Positions 1-8,671 are shown, counted from the stretch's first letter. The stretch: DNA of 64,000 nucleotides from Streptomyces sp. NBC_01214 (GCF_026340975.1 NZ_JAPEOS010000001.1:1510501-1574500); one strand, 5' to 3'. Numbers and translations are program-made. Notes: generated from the sequence alone by a model not told the origin.

Positions 1-1
1 C

Positions 2-265
2 GCGATCTTCACCCGCGACGGCGGCGCCGCCCGCCGCTTCCAGCTGGAAATCGAGGCCGGCATGGTCGGCGTCAACGTGCCGATCCCGGTGCCGGTGGGC
101 TACCACTCCTTCGGTGGCTGGAAGGACTCGCTCTTCGGCGACCACCACATCTACGGCAACGACGGCATCCACTTCTACACCCGCGGCAAGGTCGTCACGA
201 CCCGCTGGCCGGACCCCTCTGAGGGCCACATCGGCGTGGACCTGGGCTTCCCCCGCAACCACTGA
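2..265 (+). CDS. mmsA: Methylmalonate-semialdehyde dehydrogenase, C-terminal end (partial)
   Basis: Only the last 87 residues lie in the window; the 5' end is outside it. The reading frame carries the C-terminal signature of the CoA-acylating methylmalonate-semialdehyde dehydrogenase branch of the aldehyde dehydrogenase superfamily: an '[20 protein letters not shown]' stretch, then '[10 protein letters not shown]' and '[16 protein letters not shown]'. The family converts methylmalonate semialdehyde (valine, inositol and thymine breakdown) to propionyl-CoA in the cytoplasm. No terminator is obvious in the 112 bases before the next gene. The family assignment is firm; substrate preference among MmsA/IolA-type enzymes cannot be judged from the tail. 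Confidence 0.88.
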   Translation, partial: AIFTRDGGAARRFQLEIEAGMVGVNVPIPVPVGYHSFGGWKDSLFGDHHIYGNDGIHFYTRGKVVTTRWPDPSEGHIGVDLGFPRNH

Positions 266-377
266 CACCCGCCCCACAACCACTGACACCCGCCCCGCAC
301 CCGGCACGCCCAGCACCCCCGGCCACCTTCCCCCGGCCGGGGGCTGCTGCCGCGCCCCGCCGTCTACGCTGATCCAC

Positions 378-1127
378 ATGACGGAACTCCCGCACTTCGA
401 CGTGCTGTTGACCAGGCTGGCGGAGCACCGCGGGCTGAGCGTCGACGGCCTGGCCCGCCTGTCCGCCGTCCCGGAGCCCGAGCTGCGGGCCGTGTGCGAC
501 GGCGCGGTGCCGGATCCGTCGCTGCTCCGACGGCTCGCCCCCGTACTCCACCTGCACGCCGAGGACCTGTTCGTCATCGCCTCCGTGGCCCTGCCGCCGG
601 AGATGACGCCCCTCGACCCGGACGCCGGGGGAGGGGCGGCCGTTCTCGCCCTGCACGCCATGGGCCTGCCGCGGCAGGAGCAGGAGCGGTTGCGCCGGCT
701 GGCGGCGGCACTGCCGCAGCAGGACCGCACCCGGCCGGCTCCCGAACTGCCCCCGTACATGCAGTATCCGCCGGGTCCTGGCGGACTGCTCATGCGCCTG
801 CTCGCCAACCGGAACCTGGGATGGTCGGCCGGAGCGAAGGTGTTCCTGTCCCTGACCGGCCGGTACTGGTCCGCCGCCACGTACGGGGCGGTGGGCCGTG
901 GCGTGCGGGAAGTGAGCCCCGATCTCCAGGCCGACTACGCGACCGTGCTCGGCATCCGCGCCGACGACCTCGCCGTACTGACCGGCATCGGCCTGCCCGA
1001 CGGACACCGTCCGCCGCCGCGGGCCGCCGTCGAGGTGGCCGCCCTCGTCCGGGACGTCCGGCGCCTGACCCGGGACCAGGTGTCCGAACTGTGCGACACC
1101 GCGGAGCGGGGGCTCAGGGTGCCGTGA
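378..1127 (+). CDS. Small protein with two XRE-like domains in tandem
   Basis: A 249-residue protein with no signal peptide or membrane segment. Residues about 5-75 resemble a helix-turn-helix (XRE-like) fold: 'LLTRLAEHRGLSVDGLARLSAVPE', then a predicted recognition helix, ending 'LHAEDLFVIASVALP'. Residues about 135-210 repeat the pattern ('LLMRLLANRNLGWSAG' ending 'IRADDLAVLTGIGLP'), so the protein looks internally duplicated. I chose the ATG at 378; the frame is open upstream, but that would run into the end of mmsA. It lies between mmsA and the DUF916 gene on the other strand. DNA binding is inferred from the fold alone; a non-DNA-binding helical protein is possible. Confidence 0.75.
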   Translation: MTELPHFDVLLTRLAEHRGLSVDGLARLSAVPEPELRAVCDGAVPDPSLLRRLAPVLHLHAEDLFVIASVALPPEMTPLDPDAGGGAAVLALHAMGLPRQEQERLRRLAAALPQQDRTRPAPELPPYMQYPPGPGGLLMRLLANRNLGWSAGAKVFLSLTGRYWSAATYGAVGRGVREVSPDLQADYATVLGIRADDLAVLTGIGLPDGHRPPPRAAVEVAALVRDVRRLTRDQVSELCDTAERGLRVP

Positions 1128-1155
1128 CCGGCCGGCGCCGTCGTCCGCGGGCGTC

Positions 1156-1227
1156 CGCACCGGTCAACGCGTTCGCACCGGTCAGGGCGTCCATTCGGGT
1201 CAGGGCGCCGGTTCCGGTCAGGGCGTC
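1156..1227. repeat. Short degenerate tandem repeat at a convergent gene junction
   Basis: About four imperfect copies of a CGGTCAGGGCG-containing unit of roughly 20-25 bases lie between the 3' ends of the XRE-like gene and the DUF916 gene, running into the last codons of the latter. I see no clear transcription terminator here. Confidence 0.45.
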
Positions 1228-2252
1228 CGGGCCAGGTCCGGTACGGGGTGCGGCTGTTCGCCCGCCGCACGGCGACGGCGGCGCAGCACCCACACCGTGG
1301 CGCCCGCGCCCGCCAGCACGAGGAGCAGGCCCGCGGCCGGCCACGGCACGGCGATGAAGTCGGTCCCGGACTCCGAGACCAGATCGGGGTGGGCCGCCGC
1401 GCCCGCCGTGACCTTGACGGTCACCCAGTCCGACTGGGGGGCGTCCGGCCACGGTTCGCTCAGCTCGATCCGCTGCCCGGGCAGCAGGGACAGCTTCAGC
1501 TCGCGGGCGGGCCGGTCCAGCACCTCGCGCCCGAACAGGCCCTCGGCGGACACCGCCACCTTGGGCTCGACGACCACGTTGCCCCGGTTGACCAGCGCGT
1601 ACGAGACCGTGGCGCGGGCATCGCGCACCCAGGGCAGCAGCGGCGCCGAGCGGCTGACCCGTACGTCCTCCACGCTCAGCCCCGCCGTGACCGGCCCCGG
1701 CACCCGGAAGTACAGCCGGGCGCCCACCGAGCGCTTCACCCCGACCTGGACCTTGCCCTCCTGCTGCACGCCCTCCACGGCGGTGCCCAGGGCCACGATC
1801 CCGCCGACGTGGTCGCCGGGCGTCGCGTCCGCCGGGACCTTCACGGTGAACGGGATGTCCTTGCGGCCCTTGGCGGGCACGGCGACGGTGCTCGCGGTCT
1901 CCGGCGCCAGTGCGACCCACGCGCCGACGTCCTTCGGCTCCGTCTCCACCGGTAGCAGCGCGAAGGCGCCGCCCGCCGGGGTGTTCACGGCGTCGGTGGC
2001 GAAGACCTGGAACGTCAGCTCCTTGTCGGAGGAGTTCACGATCGTCACGCTGTCGCTCAGCGTGCTCCCGGCCGCGCCCTGGTGGAAGAAGTACGCGCGG
2101 TCGGTCATCGCGGCGCCGGCCGCGGGCGTCGGGAACACTCCCCACGTGCCGTTGTCCGCGGCGTGCGCCGCGGTGGCCGGCAGCAGGCCCGCACAGCCGA
2201 GCAGCAGGTTGAGGAGCAGACCGTACAGGAGGGTGCGGGTGCGGGTGCGCAT
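1218..2252 (-). CDS. DUF916 (WxL-interacting) surface protein
   Basis: A 344-residue exported membrane protein. Residues 1-32 form a signal peptide ending in AHA. Residues about 35-180 match the DUF916/WxLIP peptidoglycan-binding domain: 'GTWGVFPTPA', 'SDSVTIVNSSDKEL', 'FATDAVNTPAGGAFALLP', and 'ATPGDHVGGIVA' near its end. A second Ig-like domain follows, then one membrane helix near 300-322 and an Arg-rich stop-transfer tail (RRRRRR). In Firmicutes, DUF916 proteins hold WxL proteins at the cell wall; here the gene directly before it in the same direction (2338-3633) encodes a WxL-like protein, so the two probably form a complex. A strong hairpin lies between them. A paralogous DUF916 domain occurs at 20666-22672. 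Family confident; the partner is inferred. Confidence 0.85.
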   Translation of the reverse strand: MRTRTRTLLYGLLLNLLLGCAGLLPATAAHAADNGTWGVFPTPAAGAAMTDRAYFFHQGAAGSTLSDSVTIVNSSDKELTFQVFATDAVNTPAGGAFALLPVETEPKDVGAWVALAPETASTVAVPAKGRKDIPFTVKVPADATPGDHVGGIVALGTAVEGVQQEGKVQVGVKRSVGARLYFRVPGPVTAGLSVEDVRVSRSAPLLPWVRDARATVSYALVNRGNVVVEPKVAVSAEGLFGREVLDRPARELKLSLLPGQRIELSEPWPDAPQSDWVTVKVTAGAAAHPDLVSESGTDFIAVPWPAAGLLLVLAGAGATVWVLRRRRRAAGEQPHPVPDLARTP

Positions 2253-2284
2253 GGGCGTCTCCAGTGGGCGCGGAAAGGGGAAAG

Positions 2285-2316
2285 GGGTGGTGCGGCGCCG
2301 GAGCGCCGCACCACCC
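2285..2316 (-). terminator. Intercistronic hairpin between WxL-like and DUF916 genes
   Basis: A perfect 14-bp inverted repeat (GGGTGGTGCGGCGC paired with its complement) around a CGGA tetraloop lies in the 85-base gap between the two genes. Read on the minus strand it is followed by a pyrimidine-rich run. It probably acts as a partial terminator or 3' stabiliser, giving more WxL-like than DUF916 protein. This role is inferred. Confidence 0.6.
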
Positions 2317-2337
2317 TGGGCCGAGCGGCCGGACGGG

Positions 2338-3633
2338 TCAGCTGATCGAGAAGGTCACGACCGTCTGGTAGGTGTCCGCGAACATGAAGGGCGGGAGCTG
2401 GATCATCCCGGCGCCGCCGACGGCGAACTCACCGCCGGTCAGCTCGTCCCCGCCGGCGGCCTGGGAGGCCACCTTCATCGGGACGTCGGAGATCGCGCCG
2501 GGCGTGCCCGCGGTGCAGGTGCTCGGGCTGTCCGGGTTGGTCACCGTGCAGGACGGCTGGATGCCGATCTGCGCCTTCGCCATCGAGTGGCCCGTGGTCT
2601 GGTTCAGGAACGGCGTGCGCGTCGCAGTCACGTCCCAGCCGAGCGAACCGCCGCGGAAGTCCTGGACGGTCGCGGCGTTGAAGACGCCGACCACCGACTG
2701 GGCCTTTCCGTTGATGGTGACCGCGCCGAAGTTGACGGCCGGCTGGCCGTCCTTCGGACCGAGGGCCAGCGGGCCGGGCAGGACCTCGACGTCGACCGGG
2801 TTCTTCACACCGGCCTGCTCCTCCAGGAACACGAAGGCCTTGTACGGGGTGATCGAACCGTCGATCCTGATCGCGTCGGCCTTCTTGGTGACCGTGATGT
2901 TGCAGGTGGCCGCGCCGGACGCGTCGGCCGTGCCCGCACCGGTGTCACCGGTCACCGCGCCCGCGAGCAGGGCGGAGCAGGTGACGGCGCCCGCCGGGAA
3001 GTTGGCGCCGGTCACGGTGACGGCGGTGCCCGCCGGGCCGCTGTTGGGCGTCAGCTTCGTGGTGATCGGGTCCTTGGGCAGGGCCTCGACCGCGACCGAG
3101 CCGAGCGAGGCGCTCGGGCGCGGCGCCGGGGTGCAGGTGGTGGTGAAGACCGAACCGGAAAGGTCCGCGTCGGTCACCGCCAGGTCGAGGGCGACCTGGA
3201 CCGTGGTGCCCTCGCTGCCGTCCGGGATCTTGATCGTTCCGGAGAACGCCTTGGGGTCGAGCGGCTGTCCGGCGATGACCGAGACGGTCTCCGGCGGGCT
3301 GGTGACCACCTGGGTGGTGGAGCCGACCTTGAGGGTGATCTTGGAGGTGTTCACCGTGGTGACGGAGAACCCGGGGATCAGCGGGCTCGCGCCCGGGTCG
3401 ATCGTGATCGGAACTACGTCACCGGCCTTGGCGCCGTCGGGCAGGGTGACCGTCCAGTTCTGGTTGCCCGAGCCGTCGGGCTGCGGCGCCGGGGCGTCGC
3501 AGTTCTCGAAGACGGCCGTGGTCTTGGTCGCGGCCTGCGCGGAGCCCGCCAGACCCGCCACCGTGCCCGTCAGGGCCAGGGACAGGGCAGCCGCCCCGGC
3601 CAGCACTCTTCGTCGATGCGTTCTCGTACTCAC
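2338..3633 (-). CDS. Secreted WxL-like surface protein with IPT/TIG domain
   Basis: A 431-residue exported protein. The signal peptide (1-34) has RRR, a hydrophobic core and a cut after AQA. The middle holds an IPT/TIG-type Ig domain (about 190-270, 'LTPNSGPAGTAVTVTGANFP'). The C-terminal third resembles a WxL domain: 'VQDFRGGSLGWDVTATRTPF' corresponds to the D-R-GW core, and the protein ends 'TYQTVVTFSIS', like the closing strand of WxL domains. The WxL motifs themselves are changed (W-D-V and F-S-I). No LPxTG or membrane anchor is seen, so attachment would be non-covalent, fitting the DUF916 partner gene just downstream. Start: ATG with a normal signal peptide. The WxL assignment is by eye and less sure than the export call. 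Confidence 0.75.
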   Translation of the reverse strand: MSTRTHRRRVLAGAAALSLALTGTVAGLAGSAQAATKTTAVFENCDAPAPQPDGSGNQNWTVTLPDGAKAGDVVPITIDPGASPLIPGFSVTTVNTSKITLKVGSTTQVVTSPPETVSVIAGQPLDPKAFSGTIKIPDGSEGTTVQVALDLAVTDADLSGSVFTTTCTPAPRPSASLGSVAVEALPKDPITTKLTPNSGPAGTAVTVTGANFPAGAVTCSALLAGAVTGDTGAGTADASGAATCNITVTKKADAIRIDGSITPYKAFVFLEEQAGVKNPVDVEVLPGPLALGPKDGQPAVNFGAVTINGKAQSVVGVFNAATVQDFRGGSLGWDVTATRTPFLNQTTGHSMAKAQIGIQPSCTVTNPDSPSTCTAGTPGAISDVPMKVASQAAGGDELTGGEFAVGGAGMIQLPPFMFADTYQTVVTFSIS

Positions 3634-3774
3634 TGGGTCGCGACTCCTTCGTCATGACGAACCCCTCCCCCCACCCGCTGTGTGGGGGAGGCCGAGCCGG
3701 TGCGGTGGCCGATATTGACGCGTCGCCGTGATGAGAAGTCAATGACTTGCTTTGCCCCGAAGCACACAGAAATT

Positions 3775-3807
3775 GATGGCCCATCAGGGAAGGTCTGATG
3801 GGCCATC
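3775..3807 (-). terminator. Transcription terminator after the subtilase gene
   Basis: A perfect 12-bp inverted repeat (GATGGCCCATCA and its complement) flanks a 9-base loop, 41 bases past the stop codon of the S8 peptidase gene on the minus strand. It separates that gene from the WxL-like gene. Confidence 0.7.
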
Positions 3808-3847
3808 GGATTCCGACCGGTCGGGGTGGGCGGGGGCGGGGCGGCGC

Positions 3848-5065
3848 CTAGCGCCGGGTGGGCGTGTGGAGCAGCAGGTTCGGGGTGCCGGCCGGGAGCC
3901 CGGCGATCCGGTCGGACACGGCGCTGTGCAGCAGTTCCTCCGTCACCTGCGCCGGGGTGCGCGCCGTACCGCGCGCCAGGATGAGGGCGGCGACCCCGGC
4001 CACGTGCGGGGCGGCCATCGAGGTGCCGGAGGCGCGGGCCGTGGCGGTGGTGGAGTCCTTCCAGGCCGAGGTGATGCCCACGCCCGGAGCCGAGAGGTCC
4101 ACGCAGGGGCCGTGGTCGGCGAACCGCGCCCACCGGTCCGCGGCGTCGGTCGCGCCGACCGTGATGGCCTGGGGGACGGAGGCCGGGGACCCGCCGCAGG
4201 CGTTCTTGCCGTCGTTGCCGGCGGCCGCGGTGAAGGTGATCCCGGAGGCCACGGCCCGGACCACGGCCGTTTCGAGGGCGTAGCTGCGGCTGCCGCCGAT
4301 GCTCATGTTGGCCACGGCCGGGGTGGCGGGGGCCTTGGCGGCGTCCTTCACCACCCAGTCGAGACCCTTGAGGATCCCCGACAGGCTCGCGGAGCCGCGG
4401 CAGTCGGCCACCTTCACCCCGACGAGCGAGACCCCCTTGGCCACCCCGTACGTCTCCCCGCCCACGGTCGCCGCGACGTGCGTGCCGTGGCCGCTGCAGT
4501 CGCGGGAGCTGCTGAGGAACAGCGCGTTGTAGCCGGTGCGGGCGCGGCCGCCGAACTCCAGGTGGCTGGTGTTGATGCCGGTGTCGATGACGTAGACGGT
4601 GACGCCCTCGGCCCTGCTGGGGTACGTGTACGAGCCGTCGAGCGGGAGTTCGCGCTGGTCGATGCGGTCCAGGGACCAGGGCGCGGGAGCCTGCGGACCC
4701 CGCTGCGGCTCGGGTGCGGCGACGGCGTCCGGGGTGTCGGTGGTGTGGAACTCCGCGTCCGGCTCCACCGAGGCCACCCGCGGGTCGGCGGCCAGGGCGG
4801 CGGCCCGGGCGGCCGTGGTGCGGACGGCGAAGCCGTTCAGGGCGGCCTCGTAGACGGGTCCGACCTCGTCGCCGGCGTGCACGGCCTCGGCGGCCAGGGC
4901 GCGGGTCGGGGCGCGGGAGGTGGTGTCCTTGAGGACGACGACGTAGGGGGCGGCGGCGGAGCGGGGAGCAGGAGAGGCCCCCGTGACGGGGATGGTGGCC
5001 GTCGTGGCCGTGGTGGCCGCCGCGAGGAGCGCGGCGGCGGGGAGGAGCGCGGCGAATGCGGTCAT
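3848..5065 (-). CDS. Secreted S8 (subtilisin-type) serine protease
   Basis: A 405-residue preproenzyme: signal peptide (about 1-38), inhibitor I9 propeptide (about 39-103, from 'YVVVLKD' to 'RVASVEPDAE') and catalytic domain. The triad is visible: Asp161 in 'VYVIDTGIN', His193 in 'SGHGTHVAA', Ser349 in 'SGTSMAAPHVAG'; the oxyanion Asn is in 'AAAGNDGKNACGG'. The arrangement is that of proteinase K-like actinobacterial subtilases, which work outside the cell after losing the propeptide. I placed the start at the ATG at 5065 because a normal signal peptide begins there. The frame stays open for 60 more codons upstream, but those come from a GC-rich repeat tract. A terminator follows the gene. 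No C-terminal P-domain or anchor is present. Confidence 0.92.
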   Translation of the reverse strand: MTAFAALLPAAALLAAATTATTATIPVTGASPAPRSAAAPYVVVLKDTTSRAPTRALAAEAVHAGDEVGPVYEAALNGFAVRTTAARAAALAADPRVASVEPDAEFHTTDTPDAVAAPEPQRGPQAPAPWSLDRIDQRELPLDGSYTYPSRAEGVTVYVIDTGINTSHLEFGGRARTGYNALFLSSSRDCSGHGTHVAATVGGETYGVAKGVSLVGVKVADCRGSASLSGILKGLDWVVKDAAKAPATPAVANMSIGGSRSYALETAVVRAVASGITFTAAAGNDGKNACGGSPASVPQAITVGATDAADRWARFADHGPCVDLSAPGVGITSAWKDSTTATARASGTSMAAPHVAGVAALILARGTARTPAQVTEELLHSAVSDRIAGLPAGTPNLLLHTPTRR

Positions 5066-5150
5066 GCGGCGATGCTCGGGGAGCGGCGGCGCGGGCGCGC
5101 GGAGGGTGCGCCGGGTGGGTGCACGACACGCCGCCGCGCGGGCGGATCCG

Positions 5151-5255
5151 GGCCGGCCCCGGCATGCCCCGGCCCCGGCATGCCCCGGCCCTGCGCCGCT
5201 CTGGCCTTGCGCCGCTCCGGGCCCGGCACGCCCCGGGACCGGCACGCCTCGGGCC
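5151..5255. repeat. GC-rich tandem repeat upstream of the subtilase
   Basis: Repeated CCCCGGCATGCCCCGG- and CTTGCGCCGCTC-like units fill the space between the kinase stop and the subtilase start. Coding potential here looks spurious; I see no promoter I would defend. Confidence 0.5.
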
Positions 5256-5275
5256 CGCGCGGGGCGACCGCTCCG

Positions 5276-6955
5276 TCAGGCCGCGCGCCAGACCGTCATG
5301 TCCGCGTTCAGGGAGCTCGGCAGGTCGCCCATCCACGGAGTCGACTTGAGCGTGAGCACGAGCAGCGCGATGTCCCCCGACGGGTGCTTGATGCAGAACT
5401 CGCTGCCGGCTGCCGCCTGTCCCAAGCTCTGGGTTCTCTTGGCGCCCTTCTCGAGGGCGGCCCGGCAGGTGTCGAGGGAGCCGTTCGGCCCGCCCGACAG
5501 GAGGGTGATCGCGCTGGTGTCGCTCTCCAGGGTGCAGCCCACCTGTTCGCAGTCGAGGCGCAGGTCCCCGGCCCGAGTGGCACGTTTGACCGGTTCCTTG
5601 ATGCTGATCGAGTTGTCCTCGTCCAGCGTCAACGAGGGGTAGGGGATGGCCTTCGGGGGCTTGCTCTCGGACGGGCTCGGGCTCGGGCTGGGCTTCGGAG
5701 CGGATTCGGCGACCGGGCGGGTCGGGTCGCCGCTCGCCGAGCGGGTCCCGCCCGCCGGTGTCCCCTTGGTCGTCGGGGACTTCGCCCGGTCGCGCAGACC
5801 GTCGGCCGTCTGGTCGATGACCACCCACAGCGTGCCCAGCAGCACTGCGGACGCCACCACCGACGCGGCGGTGACCAGCGCGTTGCGCCGCCGGCGCCGC
5901 CGCCGCTGCTCCGGTCCTTCCGGAGCCTGCGGATGCGGGGGCTGCGGCGGCTGCCACACCTGGCGCATCGTGTGCGGGGAGACGGGAGCCGGGGCGTGCG
6001 ACGCAGCGGGGCCCGGTCCGGGTGCCGGTGCCGACTCGGGTGCGGGCTCGGGTACGGGCTCCGGGACCGTCAGCTCCGGTCCGGTCACCTCGCGCCAGAG
6101 GGCCGGGCCACCGTCCGCGTCGGCGTCCTCGCCCAGCTGCATCCGGCACCACGCCACGATCTCCGCCGGGGTGGCCCGGTCCTGCGGGTCGGTGGCCAGG
6201 CACCGGGCGATCAGCGGCCGCAGCTCCTCCGGCAGTCGGGACAGGTCGGGCGCGGAGTGCACGATCCGGTACAGCACGGTCGCGGAGGGGCCGGTGCCGT
6301 AGAGGGGCTCGCCCAGCGCGGCGTACGCCGCCGTCTGGCCCAGCGCGAAGACGTCGGCGGCTGCCGTGACCTCACCCGCCGACGCCTGCTCGGGGGACAT
6401 GTACTGGGGCGTGCCGATGGCGGCGCCCGTGGCGGTGTGCGCGGTGGTGTCGGACGCCAGCGAGATGCCGAAGTCGATGACGCGGGGTCCGTCGGCGGCC
6501 AGGAGCACGTTCGACGGCTTCAAGTCGCGGTGCACGATGCCCGCGTCGTGGATGGCCTGTAGGGCCTCGGCCACGCCAGCCAGCAGCCACAGCACGGCGG
6601 GCAGGGGCAGCGGTCCGCGGCGGGCCACGGCCTGCGACAGCGAGGGCCCGGGCACGTAGAGGGTGGCCAGCCAGGGCGGTGTCCCGTCCGCGTCGGCGTC
6701 GATCAGCTCGGCGGTGTACGCGCCCCGGACCCGCCGGGCGGCCTCCACCTCGCGGCGGAACCGCCGCCGGAACGCCGGGTCCTCGGCCAGTTCCGGGCGT
6801 ACGACCTTGATCGCCACCGGTCGCCCGCCCTGGGTGTGCGACAGGTAGACCCGGCCCATGCCGCCCGCGCCGAGCCGGGCCGCGATGCGGTATCCGGCCA
6901 CGGTGGACGGATCGTCCGCCCGCAGCGGTTCGAACACCTCGGTCGCGCTGTTCAT
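5276..6955 (-). CDS. Receptor-type Ser/Thr protein kinase (PknB-like)
   Basis: A 559-residue membrane kinase. The Hanks-type catalytic domain is at about 20-275: glycine loop 'GAGGMGRVY' (29-37), catalytic lysine K50 in 'AIKVV', 'HRDLKPSN' with D144, DFG at 161-163 and 'GTPQYMSPEQ' in the activation segment. A Pro/Glu-rich linker leads to an Arg block and one membrane helix at about 355-382. The outer domain of about 175 residues has a Ser/Pro-rich stalk and two Cys pairs, with no PASTA repeats. It probably senses something outside the cell and phosphorylates cytoplasmic proteins. The ATG at 6955 gives the standard start. The GNAT gene lies upstream on the same strand. The ligand is unknown. 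Confidence 0.93.
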   Translation of the reverse strand: MNSATEVFEPLRADDPSTVAGYRIAARLGAGGMGRVYLSHTQGGRPVAIKVVRPELAEDPAFRRRFRREVEAARRVRGAYTAELIDADADGTPPWLATLYVPGPSLSQAVARRGPLPLPAVLWLLAGVAEALQAIHDAGIVHRDLKPSNVLLAADGPRVIDFGISLASDTTAHTATGAAIGTPQYMSPEQASAGEVTAAADVFALGQTAAYAALGEPLYGTGPSATVLYRIVHSAPDLSRLPEELRPLIARCLATDPQDRATPAEIVAWCRMQLGEDADADGGPALWREVTGPELTVPEPVPEPAPESAPAPGPGPAASHAPAPVSPHTMRQVWQPPQPPHPQAPEGPEQRRRRRRRNALVTAASVVASAVLLGTLWVVIDQTADGLRDRAKSPTTKGTPAGGTRSASGDPTRPVAESAPKPSPSPSPSESKPPKAIPYPSLTLDEDNSISIKEPVKRATRAGDLRLDCEQVGCTLESDTSAITLLSGGPNGSLDTCRAALEKGAKRTQSLGQAAAGSEFCIKHPSGDIALLVLTLKSTPWMGDLPSSLNADMTVWRAA

Positions 6956-7124
6956 CGGCCTCCCCCGATCCCCTGGTCAACCGATGGGCCGACCAGCGAA
7001 CACCCTAAGCGCCGCGCAGCGGACGGAGGTTGCCGGGGAGGCGGCGCGAGGGGCGGCCGAGCCGAGCGGCCGGGTGGGGTGGCGTGCGGGCGGAGTGCGG
7101 AGGAGTGCGGGCGGGGTGCCCCGG

Positions 7125-7538
7125 CTACGGGGCGAGGGGCCAGCCGCGCATCGAGAAGACGCCCTCGTCGCGGGCGCCGGCAGCTTCGTACGTGGCCAGG
7201 GCGGCCTCGTTGTCGGTATCGACCCCCACCCACATGCCGTAGCAGCCGCGCGCCTTCGCCTCCTCGGCGAGGGCCAGCGTCAGGTCCCGTCCGATGCCGC
7301 GACGGCGGTACCCCTCGTCCACGGAGAGCTCGTACAGGCACATCTCGGTGCCCTTGTCGGGGTGGCTCATCTCGATGCCGGAGACCATTCCGGCGGGCAC
7401 GCCGTCGACGTAGGCGATGAGCATCAGGTGTCCCGGGGCGGCGAGGAAGCGCTCGGACCACTCCTCGCGGGCGGGCCCGTCGAAGAGGGATTCGGCGGCT
7501 GCGAGCTCGGCGGGGGTGAGGGCCCGGCGGATGTCCAT
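7125..7538 (-). CDS. GNAT-family N-acetyltransferase
   Basis: A 137-residue cytoplasmic protein with the GNAT fold. The acetyl-CoA binding motif A is 'LYELSVDEGYRRRGIGRDL' (R/Q-x-x-G-x-G/A as RRRGIG), and the closing half has 'VGVDTDNEAALATYEAAGA', typical of aminoglycoside or ribosomal-type small-molecule acetyltransferases. Start chosen at ATG 7538; a GTG three codons upstream is also possible. The target is not predictable. A MITE-like repeat lies upstream of its start. Single gene with no obvious partner. Confidence 0.85.
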   Translation of the reverse strand: MDIRRALTPAELAAAESLFDGPAREEWSERFLAAPGHLMLIAYVDGVPAGMVSGIEMSHPDKGTEMCLYELSVDEGYRRRGIGRDLTLALAEEAKARGCYGMWVGVDTDNEAALATYEAAGARDEGVFSMRGWPLAP

Positions 7539-7696
7539 GGCGGTCACGATAGTGCGCGCATGACGGATGGTCAGCCGATGCGCAGCACGGCGTGGCGGCC
7601 GCGGCGCCCCCTGCTGCGGTACGGCCCTGAGGCCGGCTCTTTCGGATCTCGCCGGGCTCGCGGGCCCCTGATCCGGCCCGATCGACAAGACACCCC

Positions 7697-7864
7697 CTAA
7701 GGGCTGTCCCGTAATCCCCGGCGGGCGCACGACGACAGCTACGGCACCTCGCTGCGTTGTCGGAACGCCCGAATACGCCCAGTATGAGGACGCCCCTCCG
7801 CCTTGCGATGCACCGCATCTGACGCCGTGCGCTGATCCGCCGGGGATTACGGGACAGCCCCTAG
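7697..7864. mobile_element. MITE-like element with 24-bp perfect terminal inverted repeats
   Basis: The ends are perfect 24-bp inverted repeats: 7701-7724 (begins GGGCTGTCCCGTAATCCCCG) and 7837-7860. The 160-bp body has no transposase. It is flanked by CTAA on the left and CTAG on the right; both fit the YTAR target preference known for some IS5-group transposases, though they are not an identical duplication. It sits in the gap between the divergent GNAT and hydrolase genes, ending 40 bases before the hydrolase start, so it may supply or block promoter elements. Non-autonomous movement by an IS elsewhere in the genome is inferred. Confidence 0.8.
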
Positions 7865-7900
7865 CCTGTTGCGGCTGTCGAAGACTTGAGGGGGAACATC

Positions 7901-8671
7901 GTGAAGAACGCCGTGGTCACGCCCGAGGGCGACCGGATCCGCTGGGTCGAACTGGCGGGGGAGGAGCCGGCCCGGGTGTACGTGCACGGGCTCGGGGCCA
8001 CCTCGCCCGCCTACTTCACGGCGAGCGCTACCCATCCGCTGCTGGCCGGGCGGCGTTCGCTGCTGGTCGATCTGCTGGGCCACGGGCACAGCGACCGGCC
8101 CGAGGGGTTCGACTACACCCTCGAAGCGCATGCCGACGCGCTGGCGGCCGCCCTCACCGAGGCCGGTGTGGAGGGCGCCGAGCTGATCGCCCACAGCATG
8201 GGCGGGGCCGTGGCCATCGTGCTCGCGGACCGGCACCCCCACCTGGTGTCCCGGCTGGTGCTCGTCGACGCCAACCTGGATCCGCAGCAGCCCGTTCCCG
8301 CCGCGCCCGGCAGCAGTGGGTTCGCCTCCTACACCGAAGAGGAGTTCCTGGCCGGGGGCTGGGCCGAGGTGCGGGACAGGGTCGGCGCGCACTGGTGGTC
8401 CACGATGCGGCTGGCCGGCCGAACCGCCCTGTACCGCACGGCCGTCCACCTGGCCGCCGGCACCACGCCCACCATGCGCGAGCTGCTGCTGGAGTCGAAG
8501 ATCCCGCGCACCTACCTGCTGCCCGAGGCGGACGGCCCGCTCCCGGGCGCAGAAGCCCTCCGGGCCTCGGGCGTGTCCGTGGTGTCCGTCCCCGACTGCG
8601 GGCACAACATCATGCTCGACAACCCGGACGGCTTCGCCCGAGCCACCGCGGCGGCGCTGGCCCGCGACTGA
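7901..8671 (+). CDS. Alpha/beta-fold hydrolase
   Basis: A 256-residue cytoplasmic enzyme of the alpha/beta hydrolase fold. The oxyanion segment is 'YVHGLGA', the nucleophile elbow 'AHSMGG' has Ser99, and the catalytic His (about 235) is in 'DCGHNIM'. The cap region (about 135-190) is helical. I chose GTG 7901 because GAGGGG sits 6 bases upstream; a TTG at 7886 would leave no room for a ribosome site. The substrate is unknown (esterase, lactonase and haloalkane-type enzymes share this layout). It stands alone and its upstream region is formed by the MITE-like repeat. Confidence 0.88.
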   Translation: MKNAVVTPEGDRIRWVELAGEEPARVYVHGLGATSPAYFTASATHPLLAGRRSLLVDLLGHGHSDRPEGFDYTLEAHADALAAALTEAGVEGAELIAHSMGGAVAIVLADRHPHLVSRLVLVDANLDPQQPVPAAPGSSGFASYTEEEFLAGGWAEVRDRVGAHWWSTMRLAGRTALYRTAVHLAAGTTPTMRELLLESKIPRTYLLPEADGPLPGAEALRASGVSVVSVPDCGHNIMLDNPDGFARATAAALARD

